In this document: positions 10,054 to 18,142 of the stretch, piece after piece
Layout of the letters: the number at the start of each line of letters is the position of its first letter
How positions within the stretch are numbered: position 1 is the stretch's first letter
Origin: Myroides injenensis M09-0166
GTDB taxonomy: Bacteria > Bacteroidota > Bacteroidia > Flavobacteriales > Flavobacteriaceae
Direction: 5' to 3'
Length of the DNA: 64,000 nt
Assembly (NCBI RefSeq): GCF_000246945.1
Contig: NZ_BAEX01000004.1
Span: forward strand, 16,168-80,167
The notes under the pieces: model-generated
Told to the model about the DNA's origin: nothing
The model's database searches: none
What the model saw: the letters and a program-made list of their open reading frames with translations, nothing else
Translations under genes and position numbers: made by a program

Positions 10054-13000
10054 TTAGAATGTAGCGTTTAATGAAAAAGTCAAGATAGGTTGAATTACAT
10101 CATTAAGAGATCCTCTGTTTTCTTGTACACTATAAGTATATATATTGTCAGCTTGTACATTGACTTGTAATGATTTGAAATATTTATTTATAAAAGTACT
10201 TTGTGTAATGTTATAGCTTAATTGTATATAATTTATCTTAATGTAATCCGTCTTATATATAGTTTTGGTAGTTGCCTCTAGCATATAGTTGTGAATATTA
10301 GTAGACTGTATTTGTATAGGATAAATTTTATTTTCGTCACCTACTTCAAACCACATATTATCTAACTGTCCTTTGATAGCATTCATATTAGAGTGATCTC
10401 CATCTCTAACAAAAGAATCGGAATATTTAGCTTTTCCTCCAAATTGGTAGTTTACATTCACAGTTAATGACCAATTTTTATATGAAAAATAGTTATTGAA
10501 GAATCCGTTATAAGGAGCTATTGTCGTTCCTAATTTTCTAAAATAACTTGGTTTACGATTTGTTCTGACATCTATTACATTACCATCGTTGTCAATAAAT
10601 TCAGGATAACCTGTTAGCGGATGAATACCATTACTTTTCATACCATATAAAGAACCTAGTGGTTTTCCTACTTCATATTCTGGTATAACTGATTCTTCTG
10701 AAGTATATATCTTATCAGTACCATATAATTTTTTTACTTTATTTGCATTGTATGAAATAGAAGCAGATGTATTCCATCTGAAGTCTTTTATTGTCAAAAC
10801 ATCACCGGATAAGGTAAATTCCATTCCTTTATTCTCTAATTCACCAATGTTTTTTGTGTACATTCCAAAACCATTACTTGTAGCAATAGGTAAGGCAAGT
10901 ATGGCTTCTTTCGTTAAATCATTATATATATTAAATAGTAAATTAAATCGATTAATAAAACCAAAGTCTACTCCAAAGTTTTGACTATACGTTTGTTGTG
11001 GTTTTAGATTGTTATTTGGTAAAGCCGCTAATTGATAAACTCTATAATCTCCATAAAAAGTATTAGAGTTTAGATAAGTTGTTGTTACATCTCTTGCTGC
11101 GATTCCGGCTAAACTTGCCGTGTATCCAATTGATCCTTTAAATTTTAAAGAGGTGAGAATGTTTTGATTTTTGAAAAATTCATATTCGCTTGGTGACCAT
11201 CCTATACCAGCAGACCACGCATCATTCCATCTTTTGTCACTCGGTAAAAGAGAAGAACCATCACGCTTGAAACTAGCATAAGCATCATAAGTGTTTTTAT
11301 AAGTATAGCCTGCTGCGGCTCCAAAACCTAATTGAGTATTAGTTGTTTTATTACCTGATGCAGTTGGTTTATAACTATTAGTTAATGCAGTATTAATTCC
11401 AGAAAGACTACTTAAATCATCTGCGATACCATGTCCAGCTCCAAAAATTGATTTGAAATTACTCAAGTAATAATCCATGTTTATACCAAAAAATACGTTG
11501 TGTTCACCGAATTGTTTTTGATAATTAGCGCGTATATTAGCCGAATAGTCAAAAGATTTGTTGTCGCCTTCAGAAATGTATCCTTTCTCATTTTCAGCTT
11601 TATTTCTTTGGCTATATGCATCACTATATATTCGCTGATAAACTTCCTCAATGCTGTAATCTGCACCAATAACTCCAGAAAGATTTAATTCAGGTAAAAT
11701 ATCCCAAAACATGACTAAAGAACTGCTGAATCGTTTGTTTGTCGTTTTGCGCTTATATTGATTGATTAAATCATTATATGATCGGTCAGGATAACTTATT
11801 AAATTTTTAGTGTCTTTTGTCTCATAAGGATTTAGTGTGAAAGCTAATGACGTTGGATCATTTTCCATACCATTTTCTGTATTTGAAGTAGAAACTCCAA
11901 AACTATTATTTAAGGATAAATTAAAGTTATGCGTAATGATATAATCTAGATTAGCTCTCGCAGTGATATGATTGATGTCATTTCCAGGGATTCTTCCTCC
12001 TTGCTTACTATAATTAACAGAATAGAAGTAGGCATTTTTTTCAGTTCCACCTCTTACACTTAGGTTGTGAGATTGGAAATAATTTGGTTTGACAAGTTCT
12101 TTAAACCAATCTGTATTGTATTGTCTTAATGAATCTAGTTTATAGGCTCCTTCTTGTAATTTTTGATCTAGTAAAGGTGTATTACCAAATAATTTTCTAA
12201 TGTTAGTCTCTGAGTAATCATATCCAGGACGTCCACTACGTCCAATTTTTTCTTCGAATGCTAACTTTTCATTAGTATCCATCATTCTTACACCTCTTTC
12301 ACCTCTTAGTGTAATTCCTTGTTTCATTGAGTAATTAAAAACAGGCTTACCATCAAAACCTCTTTTTGAAGTTAGTTCTATTACCCCATTTGCAGCTTTT
12401 ATTCCATATAAGGCTGTGGCAGGAGCATCTTTAAGAACCTTGATAGAGGTAAAATCATTTGGATTTAATGTTAAAAAAGTTTCAGTAGAAATGATAATCC
12501 CGTCCATTACAAATAAGGGTTCATTAGCACTACCTTTATAATCGAAAGATGAATTTCCTCTTAATCTAATTTCTGGTTTGGTACCAAGTTCACCACTATA
12601 GTTCACTGTTAGCCCAGGAACTTGTCCTTGAAGTAGCTTTGCCATATCAAGTTCAGAACGTTCAGATAATTTATTCATATCAATTGTGACAACTGAACCT
12701 GTCAAATTTCTGACATCAATATCATTAATATTTGTTGATCGGCGGATAAATACTTCGTCGAGTTGAGTATCTGTAGGTATTAGGTAAAGTGTTTGATATC
12801 CTTTTTTTAATTTGACTTCTAAATTTTCGTAACCAAGCTGACTTACAATTACGGTTTGGTGATATAAATCTGGAATTTCAAACTCTCCTTTTTCATTTGT
12901 GAGATAAACATCTCCTGATGCTAAAACAGTAATAATGGCTGAATCAATTCCTTTCTTTGTATCTAGATTTAATACTTTACCTGTGAAGACAGGTGTTTGT

Positions 13001-13065
13001 GCATAAGTTGTTAATATAAAAAACAAACTTAAAAAAGTAAGAACTCGTTTAGATGTTAAAGACAT
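10054..13065 (-). CDS. SusC/RagA-family TonB-linked outer-membrane transporter (locus 1)
   Basis: 1003 residues: signal peptide (ends TYAQ), CarboxypepD_reg-like domain (residues ~25-105), plug domain with the SusC hallmark IKVLKDAPATALYGIKAANG near residue 210, then a 22-strand barrel ending in a C-terminal Phe (SLNATF). First gene of the operon susC-susD-lipoprotein-LRR lipoprotein. A good promoter lies ~40 bp upstream. The gene is somewhat shorter than the ~1050-1120 residues common in the family but lacks no obvious domain. It imports a large nutrient, probably peptide, using the TonB system. Confidence 0.94.
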   Translation of the reverse strand: MSLTSKRVLTFLSLFFILTTYAQTPVFTGKVLNLDTKKGIDSAIITVLASGDVYLTNEKGEFEIPDLYHQTVIVSQLGYENLEVKLKKGYQTLYLIPTDTQLDEVFIRRSTNINDIDVRNLTGSVVTIDMNKLSERSELDMAKLLQGQVPGLTVNYSGELGTKPEIRLRGNSSFDYKGSANEPLFVMDGIIISTETFLTLNPNDFTSIKVLKDAPATALYGIKAANGVIELTSKRGFDGKPVFNYSMKQGITLRGERGVRMMDTNEKLAFEEKIGRSGRPGYDYSETNIRKLFGNTPLLDQKLQEGAYKLDSLRQYNTDWFKELVKPNYFQSHNLSVRGGTEKNAYFYSVNYSKQGGRIPGNDINHITARANLDYIITHNFNLSLNNSFGVSTSNTENGMENDPTSLAFTLNPYETKDTKNLISYPDRSYNDLINQYKRKTTNKRFSSSLVMFWDILPELNLSGVIGADYSIEEVYQRIYSDAYSQRNKAENEKGYISEGDNKSFDYSANIRANYQKQFGEHNVFFGINMDYYLSNFKSIFGAGHGIADDLSSLSGINTALTNSYKPTASGNKTTNTQLGFGAAAGYTYKNTYDAYASFKRDGSSLLPSDKRWNDAWSAGIGWSPSEYEFFKNQNILTSLKFKGSIGYTASLAGIAARDVTTTYLNSNTFYGDYRVYQLAALPNNNLKPQQTYSQNFGVDFGFINRFNLLFNIYNDLTKEAILALPIATSNGFGMYTKNIGELENKGMEFTLSGDVLTIKDFRWNTSASISYNANKVKKLYGTDKIYTSEESVIPEYEVGKPLGSLYGMKSNGIHPLTGYPEFIDNDGNVIDVRTNRKPSYFRKLGTTIAPYNGFFNNYFSYKNWSLTVNVNYQFGGKAKYSDSFVRDGDHSNMNAIKGQLDNMWFEVGDENKIYPIQIQSTNIHNYMLEATTKTIYKTDYIKINYIQLSYNITQSTFINKYFKSLQVNVQADNIYTYSVQENRGSLNDVIQPILTFSLNATF

Positions 13066-13102
13066 AGTAGTTGTTAATTAAGACTTAATCTAAATTGATG
13101 TG

Positions 13103-13131
13103 CAAAATTAAGTACTTTTTCAACTAATCAA
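13103..13131 (-). promoter_or_regulatory. Bacteroidota-type promoter of the susC operon (locus 1)
   Basis: On the minus strand: TTG (13131-13129), 18-nt spacer, TAATTTTG (13110-13103). This matches the -33 TTG / -7 TAnnTTTG consensus and sits 37 bp before the susC start at 13065. Confidence 0.75.
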
Positions 13132-13861
13132 AGAAAAAAGGATTATTTATTTAGACTAGTTATGTTTTATTAGTTGTAGCTTTTTAATTATTTATAGATG
13201 AGTTGTTTATATTAATGTGGTTTACGCAGTTAAGAATTTATTGTAATTCTTTGACAGAATTTTTACTTGTTATTTCTGGTACTCAGAGATAATGAATCTA
13301 CTATCTCTTGATGAAGTTCAATTAGTATGATTAATTAAATGTTTCTTTTTTGCAATTTTTTTAGAGATCATCTCCTATTCTTTTTGAAAAAGATCTACAT
13401 TTTTTATTATTCTTACTTTACTATTAAATGTGGGGTTCTTACCTGCTTATTTAATTAGGATAGTAAGTAAAGTGTGATAAGTAATCTATGAACTCTGAAA
13501 AGAATTAGCAAAGATTAGCATGCCTCTTCAATGCAGTAAGTAATTGAACTCACTACAGAAAAAAGAATAAATTAATGTTAGCCCATCAACTTGTAATTAG
13601 AGTGTATTGTTGCTTAGATTCATTCTGTTTTTATTTCGTTTATAAAGACCGCTGTTCCTTATTACTTATCTCTAACTATTTTTATAAACTACTGTAAATC
13701 AAAACTAATATCAGCATTAATAAAATAATCCTGATAGGGGTATTTCAGCATTTGTTAATTGATTAGGTATGTATTAAAACTTGATTTCTATATCAAATAG
13801 TTCCTTTATTTATCAAAGGAATATATAGTTTTCTGTAAGCGTTTTAATTATCTGAGTAGAA

Positions 13862-13886
13862 CAAAAAAGCACCTCACTTTTTTTTA
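13862..13886. terminator. Terminator-like A/T hairpin of relic A
   Basis: AAAAAAGC, short ACCTC loop, ACTTTTTT: a short AT-rich stem with flanking A and T tracts, conserved at the matching place of copy B (34721-34743). It is part of the duplicated element and belongs to no gene. Confidence 0.4.
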
Positions 13887-13997
13887 ACTCTAAAATACAT
13901 ATCTACCTAAAATACAGTGCTTTATTTTAAAAACAATCTAATAGCTTAAATTTTGAATGCTTGGCAAAGCTAGTATTCATAAGCATTAGAACGAATT

Positions 13998-14093
13998 CCT
14001 TTAACACTTCTTCAACACTTCCCCATGATTGCTCCATATAGAAGGCTATTTGTTGAAGGAATCTTGAAGAAGTGTTGAAGCACTGTTGAAAAA
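13998..14093. repeat. 11-bp tandem repeat module flanking an inverted core (copy A)
   Basis: Right half holds four consecutive 11-mers: TTGTTGAAGGA (14050), ATCTTGAAGAA (14061), GTGTTGAAGCA (14072), CTGTTGAAAAA (14083). The left half (13998-14024) holds about two units in reverse orientation (AACACTTCTTC, AACACTTCCCC). Between them is a ~25-nt spacer with CCATGATTGCTCCATATAG. Consensus unit nnsTTGAAGnA. This part is about 94% identical to copy B while the flanks have drifted much further. Confidence 0.8.
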
Positions 14094-14623
14094 ATTATAT
14101 CCTCTATAGTAATAAAGGTAGCTAAGGAATCAAATATTCCACGAATTATTTTAGGCACTGCTATACCAAAAGAGTTTTAAATGGTTAATTTTTAAAAAGT
14201 TTAAAAATGAGACAGATGCAATGAATTGGATGAGCAATAATAAGATGAAGTCATCTTGACTTTTTAGTTTATATAATAAAGCATTTACTACCTCATGCTT
14301 GGCTTTTGAATTGAATCCTTTTTTTAGGAAGTGGCAAGTGTGGAACTACATCTAATTCTGTACTATCTAAGTAGAGTACTTAATTCACAGTGTTGAAGGT
14401 TTTGTTTAGGGACACATATTTTTATACCGCCTTTATTTTACAAGAGTTAAGACGACCTCAATAATTATAACAGTAATAAAAGCATGTAATAGGAATCTTT
14501 GTTAGTTTAGAAATTAAATTAATCATTTAAAAATGATAGAATAATTGTGTGTATTCCTATCGAATTAGTATTTTGCATGGTCAAAAATAAATAGGTAGAA
14601 TAATACTAAGAAAATATTTTAGT

Positions 14624-15076
14624 TTGAGAACAGTAATACAAAGAGTAAAAGAGGCTTCTGTTACGGTAGAAGGTGAAATAATTGGAGAAATAAAAAATGG
14701 ACTTCTTGTTTTGGTTGGGATTGAAGAAGTTGATTCGAAACAGGATATAGAATGGCTTTCTGGTAAAATTGTTAATTTGAGAATTTTTGAAGATGAGCAA
14801 GGAGTCATGAATAAATGTGTGAAAGAAATAGATGGAGAGATTTTGATAGTTAGTCAATTTACTTTACATGCTTCCACAAAAAAAGGAAATAGACCATCGT
14901 ATATAAGAGCAGCAAAACCTGATTTTGCGATTCCGATGTATGAAAAATTTATAAGTCAAGTAGAAAGTGATTTAGGAAAAAAAGTGGAAACGGGTTCTTT
15001 TGGAGCAGATATGAAAGTAGCTTTATTGAATGATGGACCAGTTACAATTATAATTGATAGTCAAAATAAAGAGTAA
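14624..15076 (+). CDS. dtd: D-aminoacyl-tRNA deacylase
   Basis: Cytoplasmic proofreading enzyme that frees tRNA from mischarged D-amino acids and glycine. 150 residues, full family length. The start is TTG at 14624: translation from there gives MRTVIQRVKEASVTVEG, the conserved Dtd N-terminus, and no ATG fits. Both signature motifs are present: SQFTLHA (77-83) and NDGPVT (136-141, the cross-subunit Gly-cisPro motif is the GP within it). First gene of a tight operon; its TAA stop overlaps the ATG of the next gene by one base (TAATG). Confidence 0.95.
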   Translation: MRTVIQRVKEASVTVEGEIIGEIKNGLLVLVGIEEVDSKQDIEWLSGKIVNLRIFEDEQGVMNKCVKEIDGEILIVSQFTLHASTKKGNRPSYIRAAKPDFAIPMYEKFISQVESDLGKKVETGSFGADMKVALLNDGPVTIIIDSQNKE

Positions 15077-15273
15077 TGAATAATTTAGTAAAGTATAGTT
15101 TTTTTACTGTAATATATATTGCATTAACATGGTTTGTTTCGGATGAGGTAAGCTGTGCATTATCTGGTGATCAGATGTGTTTATTAAACTTCGTGGTAAA
15201 ATATATTATCTTTATGGTATTAATGATCATTTACGATAAATGGTTAAAGAATAAAATTTTTAAGAAAAAATAA
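15076..15273 (+). CDS. Small two-helix membrane protein
   Basis: 65 residues with two predicted membrane helices (about 7-22 and 38-54), two Cys in the loop (27 and 35) and a Lys-rich C-terminus (WLKNKIFKKK). It overlaps dtd by one base and ends one base before the mazG-like gene, so it is translated within this operon. Family not recognised; I assign no function. Confidence 0.8.
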   Translation: MNNLVKYSFFTVIYIALTWFVSDEVSCALSGDQMCLLNFVVKYIIFMVLMIIYDKWLKNKIFKKK

Positions 15274-15274
15274 A

Positions 15275-15601
15275 ATGAATATACAAGACGCACAGAAAGC
15301 TGTAGATAACTGGATTAATGAACATGGAGTTCGTTATTTTAATGAGTTAACAAATATGGCACAACTAACAGAAGAAGTAGGTGAGGTGGCTCGAATTATC
15401 GCTAGGAGATATGGTGAGCAATCTGAAAAAGAAAGTGATAAAAATAAGGACTTAGGGGAAGAATTAGCTGATGTTGTGTTCGTTGTGCTATGCTTGGCAA
15501 ATCAAACAGGAGTTAATTTACAAGAAGCTTTTGATAAAAAAATGGATGTAAAGACGAAAAGAGATCACGATCGTCATCATAATAATGAAAAATTAAAGTA
15601 A
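15275..15601 (+). CDS. MazG-like nucleotide pyrophosphohydrolase
   Basis: 108 residues, all-alpha NTP pyrophosphohydrolase of the MazG/iMazG type. Mg-binding EExxE is seen as E33-E34-x-x-E37 and the second ExxD as E63-x-x-D66 (EELAD). Such enzymes hydrolyse (d)NTPs to monophosphates and clear aberrant nucleotides. The N-terminal part carries the typical TEEVGEVAR helix. One base separates it from the upstream membrane protein and 6 bp from aroA, so it is in the dtd operon. Confidence 0.9.
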   Translation: MNIQDAQKAVDNWINEHGVRYFNELTNMAQLTEEVGEVARIIARRYGEQSEKESDKNKDLGEELADVVFVVLCLANQTGVNLQEAFDKKMDVKTKRDHDRHHNNEKLK

Positions 15602-15607
15602 GAATTA

Positions 15608-16834
15608 GTGAAGGTATTTCTATCTCAATCTCAATTGCTAGACAATAAAGAATTAGTAATTTCTGGTAGTAAGTCAGAAAGCAATCGTTTATTAATCTTA
15701 CAGGAATTATTCCCTGAATTGTCAATATCAAATCTCTCCGATGCTGACGATGTACGTGCTATGCAGCAGGCTTTAAGTTCGGACAAAGACGTTATAGATA
15801 TTCATCATGCTGGTACAACTATGCGCTTTTTGACTGCCTATTATGCACTTTGTTCTGAGCGAGAATTGATATTAACTGGAAGTAGTCGTATGCAAGAACG
15901 ACCAATAGGAGTCTTAGTAGAAGCATTGAGACAATTAGACGCTAGAATTACTTACGTTAATAAAGAAGGGTATCCTCCATTAAAAATAAAAGGATATCAT
16001 TCACAAGGGGGGAATATTGAGCTCCCTGCAAATATTAGTAGTCAATATATTACTGCATTATTACTTATAGGTACAAAATTGCCAATGGGTATAGAATTAA
16101 ATTTGATAGGTAATATTACTTCTCGACCTTATATCGAAATGACTTTAGCTCTCCTTGAAAAGTTAGGTGCTTACACTTCTTTTGTAGAAAATAGAATTAT
16201 AGTAAGACCTTTAATTAATGTCAAGCAAAATCTTTTTGTTGTAGAGTCTGACTGGTCGTCTGCTTCTTATTTTTATTCTTTAATTGCGCTTTCGCCGATA
16301 GGAAAAGTATTGAAATTGAAAAGCTATCAAAAAGATAGTCTTCAAGGAGATATGAAAATTGTTGAATTATATCAAAAGCTTGGTGTTGAAACAAGGTTTA
16401 AAGAAGGTTCGGTGATAGAATTAGAAAAAGTAGAAAAGACTGTAGATTCTTTTAATGCTAATTTAGTCGAGACACCAGATTTAGCACAGACAATTGCGGT
16501 GACTTGTTTTGGACTTGGGATTAAATGTGAATTAACAGGACTGCATACATTAAAAATAAAGGAAACAGATCGTCTAGTGGCTCTTAAGGAAGAATTAGAA
16601 AAGTTAGGAGCTGTTATTGATATTACTGATTCTAGTTTAAAAATTGAAAAGTCAACCAGTATAAATAGTGGAGTAAGCATAGATACCTATCAAGATCACC
16701 GTATGGCTTTAGCATTTGCACCTTTAGCCTTATGTACTGATCTTTCTATTAATGATGCTGAAGTTGTGACTAAGTCATTTATTAAATTTTGGTCTAATTT
16801 GCAAGAAATTGGAATCCAAATTTGTGAGCAATAA
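15608..16834 (+). CDS. aroA: 3-phosphoshikimate 1-carboxyvinyltransferase (EPSP synthase)
   Basis: Shikimate-pathway enzyme joining shikimate-3-phosphate and phosphoenolpyruvate to form EPSP. 408 residues starting at GTG 15608. Visible: GSKSESNR (20-27) for substrate binding, HAGTTMRF (67-74, family motif usually NAGT), LKIKETDRL in the C-terminal lobe, and the signature QDHRMALAF near residue 361. A little shorter than the E. coli enzyme, normal for Bacteroidota. Last gene of the dtd operon before queA, which has its own promoter. Confidence 0.95.
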   Translation: MKVFLSQSQLLDNKELVISGSKSESNRLLILQELFPELSISNLSDADDVRAMQQALSSDKDVIDIHHAGTTMRFLTAYYALCSERELILTGSSRMQERPIGVLVEALRQLDARITYVNKEGYPPLKIKGYHSQGGNIELPANISSQYITALLLIGTKLPMGIELNLIGNITSRPYIEMTLALLEKLGAYTSFVENRIIVRPLINVKQNLFVVESDWSSASYFYSLIALSPIGKVLKLKSYQKDSLQGDMKIVELYQKLGVETRFKEGSVIELEKVEKTVDSFNANLVETPDLAQTIAVTCFGLGIKCELTGLHTLKIKETDRLVALKEELEKLGAVIDITDSSLKIEKSTSINSGVSIDTYQDHRMALAFAPLALCTDLSINDAEVVTKSFIKFWSNLQEIGIQICEQ

Positions 16835-16864
16835 CGATTAAAAACAAAAATAATTGTGAAATAC

Positions 16865-16896
16865 TTGACAACCGCTATGTTGAGGTTGTATATTTG
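16865..16896 (+). promoter_or_regulatory. Bacteroidota-type promoter of queA
   Basis: TTG (16865-16867), 21-nt spacer, TATATTTG (16889-16896), matching the -33/-7 consensus. It leaves a leader of about 50 nt before the queA ATG at 16952. Confidence 0.8.
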
Positions 16897-16951
16897 CAAA
16901 TTCTTTTATAGAAAGAGTCTTTGTATAATTAATTAATAAATTGCGTATTCA

Positions 16952-18001
16952 ATGAAGTTATCAAACTTTAATTTTGATTTGCCAGCAGAGCTATTGGCAG
17001 AATTTCCAGCAGAGAATAGAGATGAAGCTCGTTTAATGGTCGTAGATCGAAAAACTGGTAATATAGAACATAAATTATTTAAAGACTTAATCGATTACTT
17101 TGACGAAGGGGATGTAATGGTATTGAATAATACTAAAGTTTTTCCTGCACGTTTATACGGAAACAAAGAGAAAACTGGAGCTAGAATCGAAGTTTTCTTA
17201 TTAAGAGAGTTGAACGCTGAGCAACGTTTATGGGATGTTTTAGTAGATCCAGCTCGTAAAATACGTATTGGTAATAAACTTTACTTTGGAGATGATGATT
17301 CTCTTGTAGCAGAAGTAATAGATAATACTACTTCTAGAGGTCGTACATTACGTTTTTTATATGATGGGTCGTATGAAGAGTTTAGAATTAAATTACAGGA
17401 ATTAGGAGAGACACCAATTCCAAAATATATTAATAGAGATGTAGTGCCTGAGGATGCTGAGCGCTACCAAACTATTTATGCTTCTGAAGAAGGAGCTGTA
17501 GCAGCACCTACTGCAGGGTTACACTTTTCTAAACATTTAATGAAACGTTTAGAAATTAAGGGAATTAAGTTTGCTGAAGTAACTTTACATATTGGGTTAG
17601 GAACATTTAATCCTGTAGAAGTAGAGGATTTATCTAAGCATAAAATGGATTCTGAAGAAATGTTTGTTACGCAAGAGGCTTGTGATATTGTTAATCAAGC
17701 TAAAGAGAATAAAAAGAAAGTTTGTGCGATTGGTACTACGTGTATGAGAGCATTAGAGAGTTCTGTTTCTTCAAATCATACTTTAAACCCTTTTATTGGA
17801 TGGACTAATAAGTTTATCTTTCCTCCATATGATTTTAGTATTGCTAACTGTATGGTAACGAATTTCCATATGCCTAAGTCGACATTGTTAATGATGATTT
17901 CTGCTTTTTGTGGTCATGATTTAATGATGAAAGCTTATGACGAAGCAGTTAAAGAAAAATATAAATTTTATTCTTATGGGGATGCAATGTTGATCCTATA
18001 A
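16952..18001 (+). CDS. queA: S-adenosylmethionine:tRNA ribosyltransferase-isomerase
   Basis: Penultimate step of queuosine synthesis: transfers and isomerises the ribosyl group of S-adenosylmethionine to 7-aminomethyl-7-deazaguanine in tRNA, giving epoxyqueuosine. 349 residues, full length. Recognised from the N-terminus ([21 protein letters not shown]), [36 protein letters not shown] and the C-terminal [12 protein letters not shown] block. A second queuosine gene, queE, is 12 kb downstream. Followed by a strong terminator. Confidence 0.97.
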   Translation: MKLSNFNFDLPAELLAEFPAENRDEARLMVVDRKTGNIEHKLFKDLIDYFDEGDVMVLNNTKVFPARLYGNKEKTGARIEVFLLRELNAEQRLWDVLVDPARKIRIGNKLYFGDDDSLVAEVIDNTTSRGRTLRFLYDGSYEEFRIKLQELGETPIPKYINRDVVPEDAERYQTIYASEEGAVAAPTAGLHFSKHLMKRLEIKGIKFAEVTLHIGLGTFNPVEVEDLSKHKMDSEEMFVTQEACDIVNQAKENKKKVCAIGTTCMRALESSVSSNHTLNPFIGWTNKFIFPPYDFSIANCMVTNFHMPKSTLLMMISAFCGHDLMMKAYDEAVKEKYKFYSYGDAMLIL

Positions 18002-18022
18002 TAATAGAAAATATTTAATTTT

Positions 18023-18068
18023 AAAAAGAGAACTCATTTATCCTAGGATAAATGAGTTCTCTTTTTTT
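18023..18068 (+). terminator. Intrinsic terminator after queA
   Basis: Perfect stem of 21 bp (18023-18043 with 18046-18066) around a TA turn, followed by a T tract. Among the longest hairpins in the window. Confidence 0.92.
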
Positions 18069-18142
18069 GCTTGCAAACGGTTAATTAGGAAACTAAAGAA
18101 GTGCTTTAAAATACTTATATTTACTGTAAAGATATTTAAGAA

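Larger units (their letters stand above)
13665..14475 (-). mobile_element. Decayed transposase-bearing relic, copy A
   Basis: By eye, the minus strand of this segment aligns along ~0.8 kb with the plus strand of 34135-34925, at roughly 70-80% except for a much better conserved core. On the minus strand at about 14380-14225 the broken translation reads LDSTELDVVPHLPLPKK and, one frame away, KHEVVNALLYKLKS. This resembles the N-terminal region of IS5/IS4-type transposases (pattern 'IVNAILYKLKSG'). Stops and shifts mean it is dead. No terminal inverted repeats or target duplications could be assigned. It lies directly upstream of dtd, at the inner edge of an accessory block. Confidence 0.6.
13132..14623. 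other. Gene-free 1.5 kb stretch containing a relic element
   Basis: No plausible intact gene on either strand. The part 13132-13660 is AT-rich and I see nothing definite in it. 13665-14475 is an inverted, diverged copy of 34135-34925 (see the mobile element entries). The last ~150 bp before dtd carry no clear promoter. Confidence 0.7.

Noticed and set aside
11481-11688. Short ORFs on both strands inside susC of locus 1
   Set aside because: Shadow frames within a well-supported 1003-residue gene.
13998-14093. CRISPR-like array
   Set aside because: Units are contiguous 11-mers without spacers and appear in both orientations; no cas genes nearby.
14225-14380. Functional insertion sequence in relic A
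   Set aside because: Reading frames are broken in both relics and no terminal repeats could be found; treated as a remnant.
14581-14857. Minus-strand frames overlapping the dtd start
   Set aside because: They overlap dtd, whose N-terminus and motifs are clear; no independent evidence.
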